A DNA stretch of 5,031 bases, from NCBI GenBank assembly GCA_017849395.1, contig JAFIHO010000354.1, forward strand, positions 1 through 5,031. Direction: 5' to 3'. Numbering within the stretch: the first letter of the stretch is position 1; the number at the start of each line of letters is the position of its first letter. Both the position numbers and the translations under genes were made by a program. Below are positions 1 to 5,031 of the stretch, piece by piece. The notes below the pieces were generated by a model. That model saw nothing but the letters and a program-made list of their open reading frames with translations, made no database searches and had not been told where the DNA came from. Source of the stretch: Hyphomicrobiales bacterium. GTDB taxonomy: Bacteria; Pseudomonadota; Alphaproteobacteria; Micropepsales; Micropepsaceae.

Positions 1-371
1 TAGGCGCGCGCTCGAACATCCAGGAAGGCACGGTCGTGCATACCGATCCCGGCAAGCCGGTCATCATCGGCGAGGGCTGCACCATCGGCCATGGCGCGAT
101 CATCCACGGCTGCACCATCGGCAACAATTCGCTCATCGGCATGGGCGCGACGGTGCTGAATGGCGCCGTCATCGGCAACAACTGCCTCGTCGGTGCCAAT
201 GCGCTGGTGACGGAAGGCAAGGTCTTTCCCGACAATTCCCTGATCGTCGGCTCGCCGGCCAAAGCCATCCGCACGCTGGATGCGGAAGCGGTCGAAGGCC
301 TGAAGAAATCGGCCGAAAGTTATGTGCGCAACTGGCAGCGCTTCAAGAGGGGTCTCAAAGCGATCGTCTAG
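1..371 (+). CDS. Gamma-class carbonic anhydrase / hexapeptide-repeat (left-handed beta-helix) family protein, 5'-truncated by the window edge
   Basis: The reading frame is open from the first base (first whole codon at 3) to a TAG at 369-371, giving 122 visible residues. The family is usually about 170-190 residues, so some 50-65 N-terminal residues are outside. The visible part has the imperfect hexapeptide periodicity of a left-handed beta-helix (GEGCTIGHGAIIHGCTIG and the repeats after it), then the LIVGSPAK motif and a C-terminal helix, as in the YrdA/CaiE/PaaY-like gamma-CA group. Three histidines sit where gamma-CAs bind zinc: H13 in VVHTDPG, and H30 and H35 of visible numbering, spaced five apart like His117/His122 of Cam. 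Metal binding is therefore likely, but many relatives show little carbonic anhydrase activity, so catalysis is uncertain. A GTG at 36 is internal and not the start. The protein lacks a visible export signal and is presumably cytoplasmic. It converges with and overlaps the minus-strand gene by four bases. Confidence 0.9.
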   Translation, partial: GARSNIQEGTVVHTDPGKPVIIGEGCTIGHGAIIHGCTIGNNSLIGMGATVLNGAVIGNNCLVGANALVTEGKVFPDNSLIVGSPAKAIRTLDAEAVEGLKKSAESYVRNWQRFKRGLKAIV

Positions 372-1087
372 GCGCAGCCGGCGCAGGCGCCGCGGATCTC
401 GATGGTCGTCTTGCCGGTCTTGAAGTTGCGGTCTTTCGCAAAGCCCTTCAGCCTGTCCTCGATCACCATCTGCGCCTTGCCCGGCACCATGCGCACCACC
501 TTGGTATAGCTATAGCCATAGCCCGATGGATCGCCGGTGATGTCCTGGGTGAAGCGAATGCCGGTCGATGTCGCGCTGGTGGTGCGCTTGCCCTGGTTCA
601 GGATGGGATAGGTGTGGAAGCGGTCATATTTGTCATTGTCCCGCTTCAATATGCCGACGCCGATTTTCAGGAAGCGCCCGCCCAGCCCCGCCGCATCGAA
701 TCCATTCTCGCCGAATTCCTCCACCGGCCCCGCCGCCACGTCGGATGTATGCGCCACCAGTCCGTCCGCGTCATAGGTGAAGTTGCGCACATGGGGCGAG
801 GTCTTCACGAACCAGAAGCGGCCATAATCCATGCCCTTGTAGGTCACGTGGGTGATCATCCCAGCATGGTCGAAACGGGTGGAGCGATAGAAGCCGAACT
901 CGCCCGGCAGATAGACTTTTGCGCTCACGATGCCGTTGCTGATGGTCTTGGAGGGCAGATCGTCCAGCGCGCTTGCGGGCGAAGTGCTGTTCTTGGGCGG
1001 CGGCACAAAGGGCGCATTGCCCTGGCCCGCCGCACCGCCAATGAAAGCTGTGCCGGCCAGAAGCGCCGTAAGGATCGCAAACCGCAT
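368..1087 (-). CDS. Exported mutarotase-fold-like protein, C-terminally truncated, with a Fur/Zur-like tail (probable chimera)
   Basis: The 239-residue product starts with a signal peptide (hydrophobic residues 3-20, likely cleavage near GAA/GQ at 20-21) and a Pro/Ser-rich linker. Residues 48-208 align almost without gaps to the upstream paralogue at roughly 60% identity by eye, sharing TISNG, SAKVYLP, FDHAGM, GPVEEF, FLKIGVGIL, RFTQDI and GDPSGYGY. After about residue 208 the similarity stops. The last 31 residues instead look like the end of a Fur/Zur repressor: an IED-helix, a Phe at 222, then TIEIRGACAGCA with a Cys-x2-Cys pair. About 145 residues of the mutarotase-like fold, including the putative catalytic His and Glu of the paralogue, are missing, so the protein may be non-functional. 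The ATG overlaps the upstream gene's stop (TAATG) and is preceded by AAGGGGG at 1095-1101 with a 7-base spacer, so translation is probably coupled. I cannot exclude that a shortened protein is still made and exported; it could be listed as a pseudogene. Confidence 0.75.
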   Translation of the reverse strand: MRFAILTALLAGTAFIGGAAGQGNAPFVPPPKNSTSPASALDDLPSKTISNGIVSAKVYLPGEFGFYRSTRFDHAGMITHVTYKGMDYGRFWFVKTSPHVRNFTYDADGLVAHTSDVAAGPVEEFGENGFDAAGLGGRFLKIGVGILKRDNDKYDRFHTYPILNQGKRTTSATSTGIRFTQDITGDPSGYGYSYTKVVRMVPGKAQMVIEDRLKGFAKDRNFKTGKTTIEIRGACAGCA

Positions 1088-2157
1088 TACTTTTCCCCCT
1101 TGGCATAGAAGTCATAGATATAGGTCCAGCGTTTTTCCTGTCCCGGCTTCAGCGAGATCGCCACATAGGGCTCCCAGGAAAAGGTGGTCGCAACGGACCA
1201 CATGTTGATCCGCGCCAGCGGCTGGTCGGCGCGAATGCGCATGCCATAGCCGGTCTTGGTGTTGACGATATCGAAGTCATAATCGTGCAGCGACTGGTCG
1301 AAGCCGGTGAATCCCGACGAGACCGTGTCCTGTTCCGTCATCGCCCGCAGAAAACGGAAGGTGCGGCCTTCCACCTTAGCGGTGGTCCGGTCCATCTCGC
1401 GGGTGGCTTTGAGATTGAACGGCGCCGCGAGCCTGATGTGCTCGTTGCCGGGGCTCAGAGTGAGGAAATTATGGCAATAGACCGTGGTCTGGATTGGTTT
1501 CGTGCCGGTGTTGCGCAGCATATGCTCGATCCGCATCTGGGGCCTGCCCGGCACCATCCGCACCGTCTTCACATAGTGATAGCCATAGCCGGAGGGATCG
1601 CCGCTGATGTCCTGCGTGAACCGCACGCTGTCGCGCGTGGCGGCATTCTCGCGCTTGCCCGCATTCTCGATGGGATAGTGCAGCACATGATCGTAGGTGT
1701 CGGTGTTGCGCCGCAGGATTCCAACGCCGATCTTCAGGAACGATCCGCCTTTGCCTGCCTGGTCGAAGCCGACGGCATCGAACTCCTCCACCGGCCCGGT
1801 CGCGGAGCAACAGGGATGCGCCACGATATTTTCCTGCTCGTCATAGGTATAGTCGTGCACCGCGCTGGAAATGCCCTTGAACCAGTATTGACCATAATCC
1901 TGGCCCTTGTAGGTCGTGTGGGTCACCATTCCCGCATGGTCGAACTGCGTGCCGGTATAGAAGCCGCGCCGTTCCGGCAGATAGACCTTCGCGCTCACCG
2001 CGCCATTCGAGATCGTCACGGAGGGTTCATTGTCCAGGGTCGCGGCGGGACGGACAGTCCCGGCTTCCGGCAGGGGATGATCCTGGGCCGGGCTGGCCAG
2101 GGGAATCGCCGCCAGCGTCGCGCCGGCCAGCATGAATCCCACCATCTTGTTGGACAT
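1087..2157 (-). CDS. Exported protein with galactose-mutarotase-like (aldose 1-epimerase superfamily-like) fold, function unknown
   Basis: The 356-residue product has a signal peptide (hydrophobic residues 5-21, likely cleavage SPA/Q at 24-25), so it is predicted to act in the periplasm. The mature part is rich in beta-strand-like segments. Two features recall galactose-mutarotase-like proteins: YCHNFLTL (227-234), with a His in the position type of the mutarotase NH-x-YFNL motif, and a C-terminal block SWEPY...LKPGQEKRWTYIYDF (327-350), like the end of aldose 1-epimerases, which carries a candidate catalytic Glu329. The assignment is by motif resemblance only and no substrate can be named; binding or isomerising a sugar or polysaccharide is an inference. 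Cys116-Cys117 and Cys228 are present. It is the first gene of a two-gene operon with its truncated paralogue, which starts inside its stop codon. The start is supported by GAGGGGGAG at 2162-2170, four bases before the ATG. It is divergent from metG, with 68 bases between the starts. Confidence 0.8.
   Translation of the reverse strand: MSNKMVGFMLAGATLAAIPLASPAQDHPLPEAGTVRPAATLDNEPSVTISNGAVSAKVYLPERRGFYTGTQFDHAGMVTHTTYKGQDYGQYWFKGISSAVHDYTYDEQENIVAHPCCSATGPVEEFDAVGFDQAGKGGSFLKIGVGILRRNTDTYDHVLHYPIENAGKRENAATRDSVRFTQDISGDPSGYGYHYVKTVRMVPGRPQMRIEHMLRNTGTKPIQTTVYCHNFLTLSPGNEHIRLAAPFNLKATREMDRTTAKVEGRTFRFLRAMTEQDTVSSGFTGFDQSLHDYDFDIVNTKTGYGMRIRADQPLARINMWSVATTFSWEPYVAISLKPGQEKRWTYIYDFYAKGEK
1095..1101 (-). 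promoter_or_regulatory. Ribosome binding site of the downstream paralogue, inside the upstream gene
   Basis: Read on the minus strand, AAGGGGG lies 7 bases before the ATG at 1087-1085 and within the last codons of the upstream gene. With the TAATG stop/start overlap, this decides the start and points to translational coupling between the two paralogues. Confidence 0.65.
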
Positions 2158-2225
2158 TTAGCTCCCCCTCGCTTCCTCAGCCGTCCCCTTGTATGAGGAC
2201 TGGCCGCATCACCTTAGCAGACCAT
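2158..2225. other. Short divergent intergenic region between the exported-protein operon and metG
   Basis: The 68 bases must hold, or lie next to, the start signals of both divergent genes. On the minus side there is a purine-rich Shine-Dalgarno stretch at 2162-2170. On the plus side I see no good Shine-Dalgarno site before the metG ATG at 2226, and only a weak -10-like TATGAG at 2192-2197 without a convincing -35. The promoter of the minus operon may lie inside the metG 5' coding region. No operator-like palindrome stands out. Confidence 0.5.
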
Positions 2226-3947
2226 ATGAAGCGCGTCCTCATCACCTCCGCCATTCCCTATGTCGCCGGGGTCAAGCACCTGGGCAACCTGGTGGGCTCC
2301 ATGCTGCCCGCCGACATCTTCGCCCGTTTCTGCCGGGCCCGGGGGTATGACACCTTGGCTATCTGCGCCACGGACGAACATGGCGCGCCGGTCGAACTGG
2401 CGGCGCTGGACGAAGGCGTTCCGGTCGCCGAATACGCCGCCAAATGGCACCAGGTGCAGAAGGAACTGGGCGACCGTTTCGGCCTGTCCTGGGACAATTT
2501 CGGGCGGTCGTCGTCGCCCCAGAACCATGAGCTGACCCTCCACTTCGCGCGGCAGCTCTGGAAGAACGGCTTCCTCGAACTGCGCGTCACCAAACAGGCC
2601 TATTCCGCCACCGATGACCGCTTCCTGCCCGACCGCTATGTGATCGGCACCTGTCCCCATTGCGGCTATGACCGCGCGCGCGGCGACCAGTGCGAAAACT
2701 GCACCCGCGTTCTCGATCCGGTGGACCTGATCGAGCCGCGCTCCGCCGTGTCCGGCGCGCGCGACATCGAGATCCGCGAATCCACTCACCTGTTCCTCAA
2801 GCAGGCCCAGTTCGCCGATCGCTTGCGCACCTGGATAGACAGCCACAAGAATGACTGGCCGTCGCTGGTCACGTCCATCGCCTACAAATGGCTGGACGAG
2901 GGGCTTCAGGACCGCGGCATCACCCGCGACCTGGAATGGGGCATCCCGGTGCCGGACGACATCGCGGACGGCAAGCTGAAGGGCAAGGTCTTCTATGTCT
3001 GGTTCGATGCGCCCATCGAATATATCGCTTCCACCAAGGAGTGGGCCGACAAGAACGGCAAGGGCGATGCCTGGAAAAGCTGGTGGCATGGCGACGCCGC
3101 GAAGGATGTCACCTATTGGCAGTTCATGGGCAAGGACAATGTGCCCTTCCATACGGTGGGCTTCCCCGTCACCATCATGGCGTCGGGCGAGCCCTGGAAG
3201 CTGGTGGACCGGCTGAAGGGCTTCAACTGGCTGAATTATGACGGCGGCAAATTCTCCACCTCCGGCAAGCGCGGCATCTTCATGGACACCGCGCTCCAGA
3301 TCGCGCCCGCCGACTGGTGGCGCTACTACCTGATCGCCAACGCGCCGGAAGGCTCGGACAGCAATTTCACCTGGGAACAGTTCGCCGGGGTCATCAACAA
3401 GGACCTGGCCGATGTACTGGGCAATTTCGTCAATCGCGTCACCAAATTCTGCGTCGCGCGCTTTGACGGCGTGGTGCCCGGCGAAGGCGAATATGGCGAG
3501 GAAGAAAAGGCGCTGATCGCCGAGATGGACCGCCGCATCGCTCAGTATGCGGACTATCTCGAACAGGCAGAATTCCGCAAGGGCATGGCGGAGCTGCGCG
3601 CCATCTGGGTCGCGGGCAATGAGTATATGACCCGCGCCGCGCCCTGGACCCACGTCAAGACCGACCGCGCCCGCGCGGCGGCGGGCGTGCGGATGGGTCT
3701 GAACCTCATCCACCAGTTCGCGCATCTTATGTGGCCGGTGATGCCCTCCTTCGCGAAGACCGTGCATGAATGCATCCAGCCGGTCGGCTATCGCGGCGGC
3801 GTCATTCCGTTCCCGGACCAGCCGATGGCGGCGGCGCTGGACGACCTGTCGCCCGGCCAGCCGATCAAGGCGCCCGAAGTGTTGGTCGCCAAGATTACCG
3901 ACGAGCAGATCGCGGAATGGAAGGCGCGGTTCGGCGGCGCCGGATAG
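2226..3947 (+). CDS. metG: Methionyl-tRNA synthetase
   Basis: This enzyme charges tRNA-Met with methionine, using ATP, in the cytoplasm. The 573-residue product is full length for the family without the C-terminal dimerisation domain. The class I Rossmann start is ITSAIPYVAGVKHLGN, with the HIGH box as HLGN at 18-21. The connective-peptide zinc knuckle has Cys143, Cys146, Cys156 and Cys159 (CPHC...CENC). YVWFDAPIEY (257-266) and GKDNVPFH (302-309) are typical active-site blocks, and the KMSKS loop appears as KFSTS (342-346) followed by GKRG. The alpha-helical anticodon-binding domain follows, with AAPW at 471-474 matching the region of the anticodon-reading Trp461 of E. coli MetRS. I chose the ATG at 2226 because the family begins a few residues before ITSAIPY; an in-frame ATG at 2193 would add 11 unconserved residues. 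Neither start has a clear Shine-Dalgarno site. It appears to be transcribed alone, with divergent genes upstream and a possible terminator downstream. Confidence 0.97.
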   Translation: MKRVLITSAIPYVAGVKHLGNLVGSMLPADIFARFCRARGYDTLAICATDEHGAPVELAALDEGVPVAEYAAKWHQVQKELGDRFGLSWDNFGRSSSPQNHELTLHFARQLWKNGFLELRVTKQAYSATDDRFLPDRYVIGTCPHCGYDRARGDQCENCTRVLDPVDLIEPRSAVSGARDIEIRESTHLFLKQAQFADRLRTWIDSHKNDWPSLVTSIAYKWLDEGLQDRGITRDLEWGIPVPDDIADGKLKGKVFYVWFDAPIEYIASTKEWADKNGKGDAWKSWWHGDAAKDVTYWQFMGKDNVPFHTVGFPVTIMASGEPWKLVDRLKGFNWLNYDGGKFSTSGKRGIFMDTALQIAPADWWRYYLIANAPEGSDSNFTWEQFAGVINKDLADVLGNFVNRVTKFCVARFDGVVPGEGEYGEEEKALIAEMDRRIAQYADYLEQAEFRKGMAELRAIWVAGNEYMTRAAPWTHVKTDRARAAAGVRMGLNLIHQFAHLMWPVMPSFAKTVHECIQPVGYRGGVIPFPDQPMAAALDDLSPGQPIKAPEVLVAKITDEQIAEWKARFGGAG

Positions 3948-3969
3948 ATTTCTCGCCGCGCCGCAACAT

Positions 3970-4005
3970 CGTGGCCCATGACGCTCCGGGTGCCACGTTT
4001 CTGTT
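3970..4005 (+). terminator. Possible Rho-independent terminator of metG
   Basis: CGTGGC (3970-3975) pairs with GCCACG (3992-3997), extended by CC/GG across a single bulged T, with a loop of about 11 bases. It is followed by TTTCTGTT at 3998-4005. It lies 23 bases after the metG stop. The stem is short and the T-run is broken, so it is only a moderate candidate. Confidence 0.4.
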
Positions 4006-4041
4006 ATCCGCCGTGCAATCTGGAACAAGCAAAGCGTGAAA

Positions 4042-4070
4042 TTGTCCCTACACGGGGGCTTTCGCACTAT
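4042..4070 (+). promoter_or_regulatory. Candidate sigma-70-type promoter of the solute-binding protein gene
   Basis: TTGTCC (4042-4047, 4 of 6 to the -35 consensus) and CACTAT (4065-4070, 3 of 6 to the -10) are separated by exactly 17 bases. Transcription would begin near 4077 and leave a leader of about 100 bases before the ATG at 4180. The rest of the 232-base intergenic stretch 3948-4179 shows no convincing gene. The match is weak and other promoters are possible. Confidence 0.3.
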
Positions 4071-4166
4071 TTCGCTTGCCCCATATGCTGGGCGCTGTTT
4101 CCCTTGATCCAAGTCATTGATTTCAGCCGAAAACAACGGGGCGGCTGGCAAACCCATTCCAGTTTC

Positions 4167-4172
4167 AAGGAG
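4167..4172 (+). promoter_or_regulatory. Shine-Dalgarno site deciding the start of the solute-binding protein
   Basis: AAGGAG lies 7 bases before the ATG at 4180. The in-frame upstream ATG at 4117 has no such site and would put 21 polar residues before the signal peptide, so 4180 is preferred. Confidence 0.85.
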
Positions 4173-4179
4173 ACAGAAG

Positions 4180-4920
4180 ATGCGTTCCATGTACTTCGCG
4201 ACGGCGCTGGCCATTGGCCTGGCGACCGCCGCCCAGTCCGCCGAGATCACCATCGTCACGCCGGGCTTTTTCGGTCTTGGCGGCGTCAAGGAACTGGCGG
4301 CTAAGTATGAGAAGGAGACCGGCAACAAGGTCACCGTCGATCAGGAAGGCATGGGCCAGATGATCGCCTCGGTGAAGAAGGCCAGCGACGTGGTGATCCT
4401 GCCGAACGACCTGATGAAGCAGGCCGTGAAGGACAAGCTGATCGACGGCAGCACCGTGAAGCCGCTGGGCCGGGTCGACATCGTGATGATCGTGCCCAAG
4501 GGCGCCAAGCATCCCGACATCTCCACCGTCGCGAAGGTTGCCGCCGCCGTGAAGGGCGCCAAGCAGATTGCCTACTCCAATCCCTTCACCGCCGAGAAAA
4601 GCGCCCAGGCCATGAAGATCCACGAGATGCTGCAGCGCCCGGACTTCAAGCCCAACAACGGCAAGCCGCCGGCGAAGGGCAACGCGGTCGTGGGCATCAA
4701 GGAAGGCGCGGACATGGGCTTCCAGCTCAAGACCCAGATCAACGATCCGGCGGTCGAACTGGTCGGCAGCGTGCCCGACTCCCTCGGCCTGTTCCTGGAC
4801 GGCGACATCGCGGTGTCCGCCATCTCCAAGGACAAGGCCGCCGCCACCGCCTTCATCAATTATCTGAAGTCACCCGCCTCCATCGCCTATTTCAAAAGCC
4901 GGGGCGCCGACGTTAAATAG
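4180..4920 (+). CDS. Periplasmic ModA-like (type 2) solute-binding protein, ligand unknown
   Basis: The 246-residue product has a short signal peptide (residues 4-18 hydrophobic, cleavage near AQSA/EI at 21) and is predicted to be periplasmic. The mature protein starts EITIVTPGFFGLGGVKELAA, followed by YEKETGNKVTV (43-53) and SDVVILPNDLMKQAVKDKLI (69-88). This is the order of elements in molybdate-binding-like proteins of ABC systems (SBP_bac_11 type). The C-terminal part includes ISKDKAAATAFINYLKSP (215-232), the usual final helix where Ala/Lys-rich segments precede 'FINYL'. The serines that hold the oxyanion in ModA (the AASL and SSG motifs) are not there: the equivalent places read TPGFF and EGMG. 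The ligand is thus probably not molybdate and cannot be named. No permease or ATPase is visible; the next gene begins at 5024 and could be related or not. Length is typical for the family. Confidence 0.85.
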   Translation: MRSMYFATALAIGLATAAQSAEITIVTPGFFGLGGVKELAAKYEKETGNKVTVDQEGMGQMIASVKKASDVVILPNDLMKQAVKDKLIDGSTVKPLGRVDIVMIVPKGAKHPDISTVAKVAAAVKGAKQIAYSNPFTAEKSAQAMKIHEMLQRPDFKPNNGKPPAKGNAVVGIKEGADMGFQLKTQINDPAVELVGSVPDSLGLFLDGDIAVSAISKDKAAATAFINYLKSPASIAYFKSRGADVK

Positions 4921-4941
4921 CATCTGATACGCGCGTATAAT
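4913..4941 (+). promoter_or_regulatory. Candidate promoter with perfect TATAAT, right after the solute-binding protein gene
   Basis: TATAAT at 4936-4941 is a perfect -10 box, and TTAAAT at 4913-4918 (3 of 6 to the -35 consensus) lies 17 bases upstream, overlapping the stop codon of the preceding gene. Initiation would fall near 4948, just before the hairpin at 4953-4988. A perfect -10 is notable in GC-rich DNA, but the -35 is weak. Confidence 0.45.
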
Positions 4942-4952
4942 CACAGGGGATG

Positions 4953-4998
4953 GGCCGCACCGGTGCCGCAAAGAGCGCCGGTGCGGCCTGAGTCTTTT
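4953..4998 (+). terminator. Strong hairpin: terminator of the solute-binding protein gene, or leader hairpin of the next gene
   Basis: The arms 4953-4966 and 4975-4988 pair over 14 positions with one G-T wobble (4964 with 4977) and an 8-base loop CGCAAAGA. TTTT at 4995-4998 follows after six bases. The T-run is short and offset, so termination may be partial. It begins 33 bases after the stop codon and ends about 25 bases before the next ribosome binding site. It could also protect the upstream mRNA end or act as an attenuator. Confidence 0.7.
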
Positions 4999-5010
4999 AG
5001 GTCATATCAA

Positions 5011-5018
5011 AGGGAGGA
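5011..5018 (+). promoter_or_regulatory. Ribosome binding site of the gene entering at the right edge
   Basis: AGGGAGGA, close to the full anti-Shine-Dalgarno complement, lies 5 bases before an ATG at 5024. Confidence 0.7.
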
Positions 5019-5023
5019 ACGCC

Positions 5024-5031
5024 ATGAAGAA
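5024..5031 (+). CDS. Start of a further gene, cut by the window edge
   Basis: Only ATG AAG AA is visible (Met-Lys and part of the next codon), after a strong ribosome binding site. The Lys-rich start would suit a signal peptide, but nothing can be said of the product. It runs in the same direction as the solute-binding protein gene, 103 bases downstream, with a hairpin and promoter-like box between. Confidence 0.6.

Noticed and set aside
36..38. GTG at 36 as start of the gamma-CA gene
   Set aside because: The frame is open upstream to the window edge and reads GARSNIQEGT, a typical gamma-CA segment, so the start is outside the window.
1..371. Hexapeptide acyltransferase (such as serine acetyltransferase) instead of gamma-CA
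   Set aside because: The three zinc-type histidines with the five-residue spacing, HTDPG and the LIVGSPAK ending fit the gamma-CA group better, although acyltransferases share the fold.
368..1087. A frameshift as the cause of the short paralogue
   Set aside because: There is no room for the missing C-terminal 145 residues in any frame, because the gamma-CA gene follows directly; a deletion explains it better.
1285..2196. 303-codon open frame on the plus strand opposite the exported protein
   Set aside because: It is complementary to a gene with a signal peptide, a good ribosome binding site and a paralogue. Its own translation has no family pattern.
4117..4179. N-terminal extension of the solute-binding protein from the ATG at 4117
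   Set aside because: It has no ribosome binding site and would bury the signal peptide behind 21 polar residues, while the ATG at 4180 has AAGGAG at the right distance.
2214..4334. 706-codon open frame on the minus strand across metG
   Set aside because: It is antisense to a clear MetRS and its translation is rich in Arg, Gly, Ala and Val without any recognisable motif. Long antisense frames are common in GC-rich genes.

Overview
The window is GC-rich DNA (roughly 60% or more by eye, with strong G/C preference at third codon positions) and is almost fully coding. The codon use, the type of methionyl-tRNA synthetase and the two exported, otherwise unfamiliar proteins suggest an alphaproteobacterium, perhaps a sphingomonad. 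That assignment is inference from sequence style, not a database match.

Layout: (1) 1-371, + strand, is the 3' two thirds of a gamma-class carbonic anhydrase / hexapeptide-repeat protein whose start lies outside the window. (2) 368-2157, - strand, is a two-gene operon of exported paralogues with a galactose-mutarotase-like fold. The upstream gene (1087-2157) looks full length. The downstream gene (368-1087) matches it only to about residue 208, then changes to a tail that resembles the C-terminus of a Fur/Zur-family repressor. It therefore looks like a truncated or chimeric gene, probably made by a deletion. (3) 2226-3947, + strand, divergent from that operon, is a complete methionyl-tRNA synthetase (metG). 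(4) 3948-4179 is an intergenic region with a possible terminator and a weak promoter candidate. (5) 4180-4920, + strand, is an exported ModA-like type 2 solute-binding protein with a good Shine-Dalgarno site. (6) 4921-5031 holds a perfect TATAAT box, a strong 14-bp hairpin, a strong ribosome binding site and the first codons of a further gene.

The genes do not form one obvious pathway: carbonic anhydrase-like, exported sugar-epimerase-fold proteins, a housekeeping tRNA synthetase and a binding protein of unknown ligand. I see no CRISPR array, transposase, tRNA, rRNA or phage gene. The most notable points are the chimeric 3' end at about 440-470, the CTAG shared as stop codon by two convergent genes, and the arrangement of promoter-like box plus hairpin before the last gene. 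I do not see convincing evidence of a wholly new biological system here.
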